Below, in pieces: positions 20,347 through 29,253 of a stretch of DNA of 64,000 bases. Both the position numbers and the translations under genes were made by a program. Where the stretch lies: contig NZ_CP084261.1 in the NCBI RefSeq assembly GCF_022879575.1, positions 496,001 through 560,000 on the forward strand, in the 5' to 3' direction. The notes under the pieces were generated by a model. It was not told the origin of the DNA and did no database searches. It worked only from the letters and a program-made list of their open reading frames with translations. Every line of letters begins with the position of its first letter. Positions within the stretch are counted from its first letter, which is position 1. Origin of the DNA: Caballeronia sp. SL2Y3. Lineage in GTDB: Bacteria > Pseudomonadota > Gammaproteobacteria > Burkholderiales > Burkholderiaceae.

Positions 20347-20625
20347 CTATTGCGGCATCTGTTGCGAAGGCGTGTTCGACATCGCGCCGCCCGAGACCGA
20401 CGTGCCTTCCGGCGATGCACCATACGCCGTGCCTTCATGCACGCGCGCTTCGGCAGCCTGAATGTCGTCGGGATAGAACGCCTCGCGTGCCGCCGGCCGA
20501 TAGCCGGCCTGCTCAAGTTGCTGAAGGTCCTGCTTGACCTGATCGCGCGTGAGGCCTTGCTGGGCCATCGCGGCGACGGGCGAGGCAATAAGCGCGGCGG
20601 CAACGATACGCATGACGAGTTTCAT
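20347..20625 (-). CDS. DUF4148 small secreted protein (copy 2)
   Basis: This 92-residue paralogue has a signal peptide (MKLVMRIVAAALIASPVAA, cleavage near AMAQQ) and the motif GLTRDQVKQDLQQLEQAGYRP. The C-terminal part is Gly/Ser/Gln-rich and lacks predicted structure. It shares the AGGAGTTCGCC ribosome-binding region with the next copy downstream, evidence of local duplication. Function is unknown. Confidence 0.82.
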   Translation of the reverse strand: MKLVMRIVAAALIASPVAAMAQQGLTRDQVKQDLQQLEQAGYRPAAREAFYPDDIQAAEARVHEGTAYGASPEGTSVSGGAMSNTPSQQMPQ

Positions 20626-20897
20626 GGCGAACTCCTGATAACGGGTGAGGGGCGATCGCGGCATGCGGTCGGGAACGGTGAGCGACAGCAGAGAAGAGCG
20701 CTTTCGCCACGGCTGAATTCTATTTGTCGTACCGTGACGAGATGCTGGCGCGTACATGACGTTTCGGTCAGCGGCGCGCGCGTGTCGGCTGCCTGAAAGA
20801 CGGCGCCGCCAGTGATAGACTCGCCTGCGCGCGAGGCTGGCTCATCCGACGAAATGCTCGACGCCGCGCCTTCCTTTATCGAACCGGATACGATCAA

Positions 20898-22229
20898 TTG
20901 CCGTTCAAGCTGCCGACTACCGCTACCGCTCCGTTCTGCCCGTCCGAAGTCAAAGGCTCCGTCATCGTTGCGCCGGGCACGCCGCTCTGGAAAAAGCTGC
21001 TGCAATTCGCGGGGCCGGGGCTGCTCATCTCGATCGGCTACATGGACCCCGGCAATTGGGCAACCGACATCGAAGCAGGCTCGCGCTATGGCTATAGCCT
21101 GCTGTTCGTCGTCGTGTTGTCGAGCATCGCAGCGATGGTGCTGCAATGTCTGTCGATGCGCCTTGGCATCGTCACCGGCCGCGATCTCGCGCAGTTGTCG
21201 CGCGAGCGTTACGCGAAGCCTGTCGCGAATGCGCAATGGATGCTCGCGGAGTTGTCGATCATTGCGTGCGATCTCGCCGAAGTGCTCGGCGGCGCGCTCG
21301 CGTTTCATCTGCTCTTCGGCTGTTCGCTGATGTGGGGCGTGGTGCTCACGGCATTCGACACGCTCATCGTGCTGGGGCTGAAGGGCAAGAACTTCCGCGA
21401 CCTCGAAGCGATCATGCTCGGGCTCATCGCGACCATCGGCGTGGGATACATCGTGGAGTTGGCGCTCGTGAAGCCGCACTGGCCGTCCGTCGCGGCGGGA
21501 CTCGTGCCATCGTTTCACGTGCTGTCCGAGCGCGAGCCGCTTTATCTCGCCATCGGCATTCTGGGCGCGACCGTGATGCCGCATAACCTGTATCTGCATT
21601 CGTCCATCGTGCAGACACGCGTGGTCACTCGCGAGCCGAAGGATCTTGCTTCGTCGATCAGGCTTTCGCGGCTCGACACCATCGCGTCATTGATGCTTGC
21701 GCTCCTCATCAACGCCGCGATCCTGATTCTCGCGGCTTCCGCGTTTCATGCGACAGGTCACACGCAGGTCACTGAGATCGAGGACGCATACAAGCTGCTC
21801 GCGCCCATCGTCGGCAGCGGGCTCGCCGCCATTCTGTTCGCTGTGACGCTCTTCGCTTCGGGGCAAAGCTCGACCTTCACGGGGACCATTGCCGGGCAGG
21901 TCATCATGGAAGGCTTTCTGCGCCTGAAGATTCCGTGTTATCAGCGGCGCTTCATCACGCGGGCGCTCGCGCTGGTGCCTGCGCTGATCGGGGTCTATAT
22001 GCTTGGTAATGGCGCGGTCGGGAAGCTGCTGGTCGCGAGCCAGGTCGTGCTGAGTCTGCAATTGCCGTTCGCGCTGTATCCGCTGATTCGCATGACGAGC
22101 GATCGCGCGCTCATGGGCAGCTTTGCGAACGCGTCGCATACGAAGGTGATCGCGTGGCTGCTTTTCATCGTCATCAGCGCCGCGAACATCTGGCTCGTCG
22201 TGCAGACCGCGACCGAGTGGTTCGCGTAA
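20898..22229 (+). CDS. mntH: NRAMP-family divalent metal (Mn/Fe) transporter
   Basis: The 443-residue, 11-TM transporter shows the NRAMP TM1 motif GYMDPGNWATDI and the TM6 motif MPHNLYLHSSIVQTR, whose Asp/Asn and Met-Pro-His residues bind the metal. It imports Mn2+ or Fe2+ with protons. The first start in frame is a TTG at 20898; no in-frame ATG or GTG precedes the family's conserved region, so a TTG start is likely. No Mn riboswitch or obvious MntR box was recognised upstream. It is convergent with motB. Confidence 0.9.
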   Translation: MPFKLPTTATAPFCPSEVKGSVIVAPGTPLWKKLLQFAGPGLLISIGYMDPGNWATDIEAGSRYGYSLLFVVVLSSIAAMVLQCLSMRLGIVTGRDLAQLSRERYAKPVANAQWMLAELSIIACDLAEVLGGALAFHLLFGCSLMWGVVLTAFDTLIVLGLKGKNFRDLEAIMLGLIATIGVGYIVELALVKPHWPSVAAGLVPSFHVLSEREPLYLAIGILGATVMPHNLYLHSSIVQTRVVTREPKDLASSIRLSRLDTIASLMLALLINAAILILAASAFHATGHTQVTEIEDAYKLLAPIVGSGLAAILFAVTLFASGQSSTFTGTIAGQVIMEGFLRLKIPCYQRRFITRALALVPALIGVYMLGNGAVGKLLVASQVVLSLQLPFALYPLIRMTSDRALMGSFANASHTKVIAWLLFIVISAANIWLVVQTATEWFA

Positions 22230-22265
22230 GCGCGAGGCCTACGCGAACCGATTACTGCTTACCGC

Positions 22266-23249
22266 TTACTTGACGACAGCGACCGGCGTATTCGATTTCG
22301 CCGCGACGGCAGCGGGAATCGCAGCGTCGGCGGGCAGTGCCTGATCGACCGTGGTGCGTCCGCCATCGCGGAAGAATGCGAGTTCAGCCGCCTTGTTCAG
22401 CACGAGAATGCTGATGCGCCGGTTCGTCGGCTCGTCGATGACGTCCTTGTTGAGCGGCAGGGCGTCTGCGAGACCGCGCACTTGCAGCACCTTGCCTTCG
22501 TTCATGCCGCCCGCGACCAGCGCACGCCGCGCCGCGTTCGCGCGCTCGCTCGACAGTTCCCAGTTCGAATAGCCTTTCTGATTGCCCGAGTAGGGCACGG
22601 CATCCGTATGGCCTGCAATCGACACGCGATTGTCCACGTCGTTGAGCGATGCGCCGATGTTGGACAGAATCGTCGTCACATAGCTTTCGAGCTTCGAGCT
22701 GCCCGATGCGAACATCGGCCGCTTCAAAGAATCGACGATCTCGATGCGCAAGCCTTCGCTCGTGATCGCAATGCGGATCTGATCCTTGAACGCGCGCAAT
22801 GCGGGCGTGTTCTCGATCAGCGCGGTCAGCTTCTGCTTCAGTTGTTGCAGGCGCTGCATGTCGTCGACGGCAACGGCCGCGCGCGCGACGGAAGGCGGCA
22901 CCGGCTGCGTCTGGCTCTTGTTGGCTTCGCCGGGACGCGAGCTGGACAGGTCCTTGCCGCCGCCGTTGATGACGCTCGTATGGGCGGAGGCGCCGCCTTC
23001 GTTGCCGAACAGCGCCGAGAGCGGCGTATTGAAGTATTGCTCGATGCCTTCCTTGTCGTACTTCGACGTGGAGCCGAGCAGCCACATCAAGAGGAAGAAC
23101 GCCATCATTGCGGTCACGAAGTCCGCATAGGCGATCTTCCACGCGCCGCCATGATGGCCGCCGTGGCCGCCGCCCTTCTTCTTGCGACGCACGACGACAG
23201 TGGGCGCGAGCACGGATTGCAACGGGTCGCGAGACGGTCTTTCAGCCAT
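22266..23249 (-). CDS. motB: Flagellar motor stator protein MotB
   Basis: The 327-residue stator protein has a basic, Gly/His-rich N terminus (RRKKKGGGHGGHHGGAWKI), a single TM helix containing the proton-binding Asp (AYADFVTAMMAFFLLMWLLG), and a C-terminal OmpA-like peptidoglycan-binding domain (VSIAGHTDAVPYSG, NWELSSERANAAR, NRRISILVLNK). It pairs with MotA, encoded 33 bp upstream, to power flagellar rotation by proton flow. Chemotaxis or flagellar genes are not adjacent in this window. Confidence 0.95.
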   Translation of the reverse strand: MAERPSRDPLQSVLAPTVVVRRKKKGGGHGGHHGGAWKIAYADFVTAMMAFFLLMWLLGSTSKYDKEGIEQYFNTPLSALFGNEGGASAHTSVINGGGKDLSSSRPGEANKSQTQPVPPSVARAAVAVDDMQRLQQLKQKLTALIENTPALRAFKDQIRIAITSEGLRIEIVDSLKRPMFASGSSKLESYVTTILSNIGASLNDVDNRVSIAGHTDAVPYSGNQKGYSNWELSSERANAARRALVAGGMNEGKVLQVRGLADALPLNKDVIDEPTNRRISILVLNKAAELAFFRDGGRTTVDQALPADAAIPAAVAAKSNTPVAVVK

Positions 23250-23282
23250 GAACGATGCTCCTTGTGTCTACGCAGAAGCGGG

Positions 23283-24152
23283 TCAGGCCGACTTCGGCGA
23301 CTTGGTGGCGCGCACCGCGTCGTCCAGTTCCTTGAAGCTCGGACGGTCCGCCGTGAAGAGCACCTTGCGGCCGAACTCGACAGCGACCGTCGGCGCATAG
23401 CCGTTCATCGATGCGAGCAGCACGGACTTCACGCACTGGAACGGCTTGGCTTCTGCCGCGCCCTTCGCGTTGAGCAGGTCCGCGAGCGGGCCGATGAAGC
23501 CGTACGCGAGCAAGATGCCGAGGAACGTGCCGACGAGCGCACCCGCGATCATCTCGCCGAGAACGGCGGGCGCTGCACCGACCGAGCCCATCGTGTGCAC
23601 CACGCCCATCACCGCGGCCACGATGCCGAATGCGGGCAAGCCATCCGCCATCTTCTGAATGGCGTTCGCGGCCACCGCGCTTTCCGTGTGATGCGTCTCG
23701 AGTTCCTCGTCCATCAGGTCCTGCAATTCGAGCGCGTTCACGTTGCCCGCCGACATCATGCGCAGGTAATCGACGATGAAATCGAGCAGGTGATGATCCG
23801 CCATCACGTGTTCGTACTTCTGGAAGACCGGGCTGGACTCGGGCGCGTCGACGTCCGCTTCGAGCGCCATCATTCCTTCCTTGCGGGCCTTCTGCAGCAG
23901 TTCGTACAGCAACGCGATGAGCGAGAGGTATTTCTCTTTGCTATACCCGCCGCCTTTGAAGATCTTGGGCAGTGCCTGCAAGGTTTTCTTGAGCGTGGAC
24001 GTGGGGTTCGATACGACGAACGCCCCGATGGCCGCGCCGAAAATACACAGCAATTCAAAAGGCTGAACGAGGGCCGCCAAGTGACCGCCGACCCCCATGA
24101 AGCTCCCGATGACGGAGCCGATGACGAGTACCCATCCGATAACGACAAACAT
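23283..24152 (-). CDS. motA: Flagellar motor stator protein MotA
   Basis: This 289-residue protein has four TM helices, with TM1 at the N terminus (VVIGWVLVIGSVIGSFMG) and TM3/TM4 at about residues 170-225 (PAFGIVAAVMGVVHTMG, FLGILLAYGFIGPLADLL). The TM4 Pro residues and the cytoplasmic loop are conserved. The start MFVVIGWVL is preceded by GGAGAAATC and matches the family; the upstream in-frame extension would run through a strong hairpin. It is followed by motB. Confidence 0.95.
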   Translation of the reverse strand: MFVVIGWVLVIGSVIGSFMGVGGHLAALVQPFELLCIFGAAIGAFVVSNPTSTLKKTLQALPKIFKGGGYSKEKYLSLIALLYELLQKARKEGMMALEADVDAPESSPVFQKYEHVMADHHLLDFIVDYLRMMSAGNVNALELQDLMDEELETHHTESAVAANAIQKMADGLPAFGIVAAVMGVVHTMGSVGAAPAVLGEMIAGALVGTFLGILLAYGFIGPLADLLNAKGAAEAKPFQCVKSVLLASMNGYAPTVAVEFGRKVLFTADRPSFKELDDAVRATKSPKSA

Positions 24153-24176
24153 GATTTCTCCGCAAATGTCCGGGCG

Positions 24177-24221
24177 TTGCGAGCCGTGCGCACTCGTTAG
24201 CGAAACACGCACGGCTCGCAA
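24177..24221 (-). other. 14-bp perfect hairpin in the motA 5' leader
   Basis: TTGCGAGCCGTGCG (24177-24190) and CGCACGGCTCGCAA (24208-24221) are exact reverse complements around a 17-nt loop. The hairpin lies 25 nt upstream of the motA start and downstream of a candidate FliA promoter, so it would be in the mRNA leader. No T-run follows. Confidence 0.7.
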
Positions 24222-24248
24222 TGCATTGTCTGCATGATGCTGGGCTTT

Positions 24249-24276
24249 TTAACGGCGCGGTACACGCCGACATTTA
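24249..24276 (-). promoter_or_regulatory. Candidate sigma-28 (FliA) promoter for motAB
   Basis: The minus strand carries TAAA (24276-24273), 16 nt, then GCCGTTAA (24256-24249). The FliA consensus is TAAA-N15-GCCGATAA, so the -10 has one mismatch and the spacer is one nucleotide long. Its position about 100 bp upstream of motA fits the flagellar class 3 expectation. FliA dependence is inferred. Confidence 0.45.
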
Positions 24277-24387
24277 GGGTGGCGCCCGCAAAGATTTCGA
24301 GGCGGCCTCCGTCAAGGTAAAACTTACGCGCATGCTTTATGCGCAAGGTAATGGATTGCTGCCATGCGCTTCGTCTAACATCGGCGC

Positions 24388-25224
24388 ATGGACACGACAC
24401 TGACCGAAGCCAAGGCCCGCGCGCCGGGCGTCACGCCTGCCACGGTGGGCATGTTGCTGCGCGAATGGCGTCAACGCAGGCGCATGAGTCAGCTTGAGCT
24501 TGCTTGTATAGCGGACGTTTCGACGCGCCACTTGAGCTTTATCGAATCCGGCCGCTCAGTGCCGAGCCGCGACATGCTGATCCGGCTCGCCGAGCAACTA
24601 GGCGTGCCTTTGCGCGAGCGCAATGCGCTCTTTCTCGCGGCGGGCTATGCGCCGCTGTACAAGGAGCGGCCACTTGCGGACGCGGAGCTCGAACCCGCGC
24701 GGCGTGCCATCGAGCTCGTGCTGAAGGGCCACGAGCCGTATCCCGCGCTCGCGGTGGATCGTCACTGGACGATGATCGCCGCCAATGCCGCGTTGCAACC
24801 GCTTGTCGCAGCGGCGGATGCGTCGTTGCTTGCGCCGCCGGTCAACGTGCTGCGCCTGTCGCTGCATCCGCGCGGGCTCGCGAGCGCCATCGAGAACTGG
24901 CACGAGTGGCGCGCGCATCTGCTTGCGCGGCTGCGTCGGCAGATCGACGTGTCAGGCGACACGACGCTCGCCGCGCTGCTCGACGAACTCGAAGCGTATC
25001 CCGCGCCGCCGCACGCGGGACGCGCCGAACGCGGCGCAACCGATCTTGTTGTCGTGCCGCTGCGCTTGCGCACGGACCTCGGCGTGCTGTCGCTCATCAG
25101 CACGACCACGGTATTCGGCACGCCGGTCGATATCACGCTCGCCGAGCTTGCAATCGAAGCCTTTTTCCCCGCAGACGACGCCACCGCGCGCATACTCCAT
25201 CGGGCGCACGGCGAGCGTCGCTGA
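24388..25224 (+). CDS. XRE-family regulator with MmyB-like ligand domain
   Basis: The 278-residue regulator has an N-terminal helix-turn-helix (about 18-75, RRRMSQLELACIADVSTRHL then FIESGRSVPSRDMLIRLAE) and a C-terminal MmyB-type domain (about 100-265) that in relatives binds a fatty-acid-like ligand. LERHWTMIAAN-like sequence appears as DRHWTMIAANAAL. It is divergent from motA and probably unrelated to motility. Its target is unknown; the 90-residue protein encoded next may be cotranscribed. Confidence 0.87.
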   Translation: MDTTLTEAKARAPGVTPATVGMLLREWRQRRRMSQLELACIADVSTRHLSFIESGRSVPSRDMLIRLAEQLGVPLRERNALFLAAGYAPLYKERPLADAELEPARRAIELVLKGHEPYPALAVDRHWTMIAANAALQPLVAAADASLLAPPVNVLRLSLHPRGLASAIENWHEWRAHLLARLRRQIDVSGDTTLAALLDELEAYPAPPHAGRAERGATDLVVVPLRLRTDLGVLSLISTTTVFGTPVDITLAELAIEAFFPADDATARILHRAHGERR

Positions 25225-25343
25225 CGGGTGATGTGGAACCTGCTGCCGCCGCGCGAATCAATCAACAGGAGGGGAGCGGCGCGCGCTATCAACACGCGCC
25301 GGTGCCTGCGTCAGCTTTTGTCCAACCAACGCAGAAGGCAGCC

Positions 25344-25616
25344 ATGATTCAGACATTCGAACACGTGATCGGCGGCGAGCGCATGCAGTTTTGCGCGAGC
25401 ATCGCGGAAGGCGGCGGACCGCAGCGCGTCATCATCAGCCGGGCGGACTCGGCGGAATCGCTCGTCATCGTCCAGGCCGATGGCATCATCGGCACGATCA
25501 GGGCGGAAGTGGAAGCACCGGATACGTTCGTCGCGGACGCAGTGCGCAAGGCGCAGCAGGAAGCGTTGATCGAACGGGCGCTGGAAACCGGCGAGGTTCA
25601 GACGACGAGCCTCTAG
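25344..25616 (+). CDS. Hypothetical 90-residue protein
   Basis: The product starts MIQTFEHVIGGERMQFCAS and contains alternating beta-like stretches (RVIISRADSAESLVIVQAD) followed by an amphipathic helix near residues 65-85. No family is recognised. The ATG follows AAGGCAGCC. Codon use is like its neighbours (third-position G/C), which supports a real gene. It lies 119 bp after the XRE regulator and ends before a GC-rich hairpin. Confidence 0.65.
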   Translation: MIQTFEHVIGGERMQFCASIAEGGGPQRVIISRADSAESLVIVQADGIIGTIRAEVEAPDTFVADAVRKAQQEALIERALETGEVQTTSL

Positions 25617-25633
25617 CGTGTTTCTATCCGACG

Positions 25634-25666
25634 ATGCCCGCGCAGCCCGGAAGGGTGCGCGGGCAT
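25634..25666. terminator. GC-rich hairpin, possible bidirectional terminator
   Basis: ATGCCCGCGCA (25634-25644) pairs perfectly with TGCGCGGGCAT (25656-25666). It lies between the 3' ends of the convergent 90- and 55-residue genes. No T-run follows, so efficiency as an intrinsic terminator is uncertain. Confidence 0.5.
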
Positions 25667-25693
25667 TCGTCTCATGCGGACACGAAGAAGCCG

Positions 25694-25861
25694 CTACATG
25701 CGCGGCTCGCCGTTCTTCGGATCGGCCGGGACGAGCGGCATCGCCGAATCGGGACCGTCCGGCATGTCGGGATCGTCGGGATTCGGCGCCGCATCCGGAT
25801 CGAGCAACTTGTCCGGATCAGGTTCGACGGTTTCTTCTGGGGCGTGTGGCTGGTTGGACAT
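25694..25861 (-). CDS. Short acidic Pro/Asp-rich protein, 55 residues
   Basis: The predicted product begins MSNQPHAPEETVEPDPDKLL and is very rich in Asp and Pro, with few hydrophobic residues, so it is probably disordered. AAGGAGA lies 10 nt before the ATG, a strong ribosome-binding site. No family is recognised. It sits between the 90-residue gene and the MFS gene start region, and it is downstream of the MFS gene on the same strand by 65 bp. Confidence 0.58.
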   Translation of the reverse strand: MSNQPHAPEETVEPDPDKLLDPDAAPNPDDPDMPDGPDSAMPLVPADPKNGEPRM

Positions 25862-25926
25862 GATGCGGGTTCTCCTTGAAGTGACCTGAGCCGGTTCGCA
25901 ACCTGTGTTCCCGCCGATGCGCCAAG

Positions 25927-27363
25927 CTATTTCGCCGCGCGTCGGTGCCGGTCCGCGGCTTGATCGCCGTCCGCCGCCGTCCCGCCGCGCACGCCGCGCG
26001 CGATGACCGCCGCGAACGCCAGCATCGCCACCGAAGCAGCCGCCGACCAGCGCACCGCATCGACGATTTGCGCCGATGCCGCCGCGCCTCCCGCGTGGCC
26101 CGCCAACGCGCCGAACGCGGCCACGCCCATTGCGCCGGCAGCCTGCCGCGCGGTGTTCAGAACAGCCGACGCCGTTCCCGCGCGCCGCTGGCCGACGGTG
26201 CCGAGCAGCGCGGTCGTCATCGCGGGAACGGCCACGCCCATGCCGGACGGGATCAGCAGAAACGGAAGCAGCAGAGCGACCGTCGGCGTGTGGGCATCGA
26301 CGAAAGCGAGCGCCGCGAAACCCGCCGCGTCGAGCAAGGCGCCGGCGATCATCGGGCCGCGCGAGCCGAAGCGCGCCACCACCGGACCGCTCGCGAGATT
26401 CGACAGCAGGAAGCCGCCCGTGAGCGGCAAGAACGCGAGGCCGGTCTGCAACGGCGTCAGGCCGAGCACGCGTTGCAGATACAGACTCAGCACGAACACG
26501 CTTCCATAGTAGGTGAAGTTCACGGCGATGCCGAACAGCACCGCAGCGCTAAACGTGCGTTCGCTAAAGAGCGCGAGCGGGAGCATCGGCGCGCGGCTTT
26601 TTCTCTCGACTGCGATGAACGCGGCCGTCGCCGTCGCCGCGATCACGAATGCGCCGGTCACGAGCGGATGCGACAGCCCGAGCGGCCGCGCCTCGATCAC
26701 CGCGCCGACCAGCGCCGTGAGCGCCACGATGGCGAGCGCCTGGCCGCTCACGTCGATGCCGTCGCCGCGCCCGTGCGACGGCGACTCGTCCACCCATGCG
26801 AGCGTCGCCGCGACGCCCGCCGCGCAGATCGGCAGATTGACCCAGAAGATGCTGCGCCAGCCGAACGTCGCGATCAGCGCACCGCCGACAATCGGGCCTG
26901 CCGCGATGGACACCGCGCCCGCCGCCGTCCATAGTCCGACCGCGCGCGCCCGCACGCGCCGATCGTGGCCGCACGCGGCGTTCAGCAGCGCGAGCGAATT
27001 CGGCAGCATCGCTGCCGCGCCGACGCCCTGGATTGCGCGCGCCGCGATCAGCTGCGCGGCATCGCGCGAAAAGGCGCAGACGAGCGAAGCGAACGCGAAG
27101 ACCGCGAGGCCGCCGACAAACAGCCGCCGCGCGCCGAGCCGGTCGCCGAGCGAGCCGGCCAAAAGCATCAGCGCGGCGAATGCGAGCGCGTAGGCGTCCA
27201 CGGTCCATTGCAGGCTCGCGACGCTCGCGCCGAGATCATGTGCAATGCTCGCGAGCGCGACATTCACGATCGAAACATCGAGCTGCGAGACGACGAAGCC
27301 GACGCTCGTTGCGGCGACGACGCACAACTGGCGGGAAGACAGGTTCGAGTTCATGCCGCTCAT
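25927..27363 (-). CDS. MFS transporter, DHA2 (14-TM) family
   Basis: The 478-residue protein has the DHA2 features LDVSIVNVALASIAHDLG in TM1, GSLGDRLGARRLFVGGL (motif A) between TM2 and TM3, and AAGPIVGGALIATFGWRSIF (motif C) in TM5. It probably exports a drug or metabolite by proton antiport. No MFP partner is adjacent, so it likely works alone in the inner membrane. The N terminus has two candidate starts, MSGM; the second (27354) cannot be excluded. Confidence 0.88.
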   Translation of the reverse strand: MSGMNSNLSSRQLCVVAATSVGFVVSQLDVSIVNVALASIAHDLGASVASLQWTVDAYALAFAALMLLAGSLGDRLGARRLFVGGLAVFAFASLVCAFSRDAAQLIAARAIQGVGAAAMLPNSLALLNAACGHDRRVRARAVGLWTAAGAVSIAAGPIVGGALIATFGWRSIFWVNLPICAAGVAATLAWVDESPSHGRGDGIDVSGQALAIVALTALVGAVIEARPLGLSHPLVTGAFVIAATATAAFIAVERKSRAPMLPLALFSERTFSAAVLFGIAVNFTYYGSVFVLSLYLQRVLGLTPLQTGLAFLPLTGGFLLSNLASGPVVARFGSRGPMIAGALLDAAGFAALAFVDAHTPTVALLLPFLLIPSGMGVAVPAMTTALLGTVGQRRAGTASAVLNTARQAAGAMGVAAFGALAGHAGGAAASAQIVDAVRWSAAASVAMLAFAAVIARGVRGGTAADGDQAADRHRRAAK

Positions 27364-27401
27364 CGTAGGCGCGTGACGCGCGGGATGTTTCGGCCTCGCC
27401 T

Positions 27402-27440
27402 GAAATGAAAATGGCGCACCGCCGAGGGGTGCGCCATTGT
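27402..27440 (-). terminator. Intrinsic terminator of the MHS transporter gene
   Basis: On the minus strand ATGGCGCACC pairs with GGTGCGCCAT (27437-27428 with 27420-27411), followed by TTTCATTTC. It lies directly downstream of the MHS transporter stop at 27471. Confidence 0.75.
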
Positions 27441-27470
27441 CTTTCCGTCACGACGAACCGGCTTGCGGGT

Positions 27471-28763
27471 TCAGCGCGCTTCCTTGATGAAGAGCGCGGT
27501 CACCGCGCCGACCACGCACAGCGCGCCGACATACAGCGCGGGCGCGGCCGGGCTCGATTTCATCATCAGCGAAACGACGATCGGCGTGAGTCCGCCGAAG
27601 ATTGCATACGCGACGTTGTACGAGAACGAGATGCCCGAAAAGCGCACGGCGGGCGGGAACGACTTGACCATCACGAACGGAATCGCGCCGATCACGCCGA
27701 CCGTAAAGCCCGTGAGCGCGTACCACGGCAGCAGCGTCGAGGCATCGACTGCGACTTGCTGGAACAGCGCGTAGTACGAGCCCGCCAGCAGGAACGCGCC
27801 GACGAAAAGCGTCTTGCCCGCGCCGATTCGGCCGGCAATCGCGCCCGCGAGCACGCAGCCGACCGTGAGGCAGAGCGTCGCGGCGCAGTTCGCGATCAGC
27901 ACCGTGGCCGGCGCAATGTGGAACTGCTTCTGGAGCAGCGTGGGCGTCATCAGAATCACGACGACGATGGCGGCCGAGAGCATCCACGTGAGCAGCATCG
28001 ACACGATGACGGCGCGGCCGTGGTCGCGCAGGACCGCCTTCAGCGGAAGTTCCGCCGCCAGCGACTTGCGCTTCTGCAGTTCGGCGAACACTGGCGTTTC
28101 ATGCAGCCAGCGGCGCAGATAGACCGAGCAAAGCCCGAACAAACCGCCGAGCAGGAACGGCAGACGCCACGCGAAGCTCGCGACATCGGCAGGAGCAAAC
28201 GTCTTGTTGATGGCGGTCGCGATCAGCGAGCCGAGCAAAATGCCCGCGGTCAGGCCCGCCGTGAGCGTGCCGCACGCATAGCCGATATGACGGCGCGGCA
28301 CGTGTTCCGAGACGAACACCCACGCGCCCGGCACTTCGCCGCCGACCGCCGCGCCCTGCATCACGCGGAACACCAGCAGCAGAACCGGCGCCATGAGACC
28401 GAGGGACGCGTACGTGGGCAAGAGGCCCATCAAAAGCGTCGGCACCGACATCAGCAGGACGGAAAGCGTGAACATGCGCTTGCGTCCGAGCAGATCGCCG
28501 AAATGCGCCATCACGATACCGCCGAGCGGCCGCGCCAGATACCCGGCGGCGAAGATGCCGAAAGTCTGCAATTGCCGCAGCCAGTCAGGAATGGACGCCG
28601 GGAAGAACAGTTGGCCGATGACCGGCGCGAAGAACACGAAGATGATGAAGTCGTAGAACTCGAGCGCGCCGCCGAGCGCGGCGAGCGCGAGCGTCTTGTA
28701 ATCGCCGCGCGTGAGCGCGCGGCCGGCGGCGTGCGACGCGCCGTCGAAAGGTGTTGCCTGCAT
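27471..28763 (-). CDS. MFS transporter, MHS (ProP/ShiA-like) family
   Basis: This 430-residue, 12-TM symporter has the MHS features GGALEFYDFIIFVFFAPVIG in TM1, RPLGGIVMAHFGDLLGRKRM (motif A) and RVMQGAAVGGEVPGAWVFV in TM4. Such proteins take up metabolites such as proline, betaine, shikimate or dicarboxylates with protons; the substrate is not visible here. The start at MQATPFDGAS is preferred over an Arg/Pro-rich 52-residue extension. No clear Shine-Dalgarno is present. Confidence 0.88.
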   Translation of the reverse strand: MQATPFDGASHAAGRALTRGDYKTLALAALGGALEFYDFIIFVFFAPVIGQLFFPASIPDWLRQLQTFGIFAAGYLARPLGGIVMAHFGDLLGRKRMFTLSVLLMSVPTLLMGLLPTYASLGLMAPVLLLVFRVMQGAAVGGEVPGAWVFVSEHVPRRHIGYACGTLTAGLTAGILLGSLIATAINKTFAPADVASFAWRLPFLLGGLFGLCSVYLRRWLHETPVFAELQKRKSLAAELPLKAVLRDHGRAVIVSMLLTWMLSAAIVVVILMTPTLLQKQFHIAPATVLIANCAATLCLTVGCVLAGAIAGRIGAGKTLFVGAFLLAGSYYALFQQVAVDASTLLPWYALTGFTVGVIGAIPFVMVKSFPPAVRFSGISFSYNVAYAIFGGLTPIVVSLMMKSSPAAPALYVGALCVVGAVTALFIKEAR

Positions 28764-29253
28764 CGAATGAGAACCCGTAATGAGAAAAGCCACGCGTGCG
28801 GTCGAGCGACGCATGGGACGAGGCGGTGCCCTGCGGGATGTCCGATGCGCCGGGTGAGCGCGAAAACGGGAACGACTGGGGAGCGGTCCGAAACACGCGC
28901 CCGTCACCGCGCTGCGCATGCCGGCGGACAGCCGTGTCGCAGCTTGCGCTTCCGCCGTCTCTGTAAGGCGGCGGAAGCGGGGACTTTCGGCTCGATGTAA
29001 GCCGAAGGCGGCATGTTACAGGATGTAAGTCGCCACTACACAAAAAATCACATTCGAATGTCGCGTGCTCGCGCCACTGACGGCGCGCGGCGGTTACATG
29101 CGTTGACATTTCGGAGGAGTCCGATGGGAAAGGGTGGTCGCGCTGACCAGAATGCGTGCCTGTATTTGCCGTCTCTTTTTGTAACGAGACGCCCGGGGAG
29201 ATGCCGCGAAAGCGGTATCGGCCCATGTCCTTAGACTCATCAGGCTTGACACT
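28764..29253. other. Intergenic region upstream of the MHS gene and the orphan regulator
   Basis: This 490-bp stretch separates divergent genes. No open frame with family resemblance or a good ribosome-binding site is seen. TTGACA occurs at 29104, but no convincing -10 follows at the right distance. It probably holds both divergent promoters. Confidence 0.4.

Noticed and set aside
20641..20897. Possible yybP-ykoY manganese riboswitch upstream of mntH
   Set aside because: I could not find the conserved loop sequences; nothing beyond position supports it.
22482..24200. A 572-codon plus-strand frame across motAB
   Set aside because: Antisense to motA and motB, both with clear motor-protein signatures.
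27405..29000. A 531-codon plus-strand frame across the MHS transporter gene
   Set aside because: Composed of Arg/Glu/His repeats from antisense reading; the transporter is on the minus strand.
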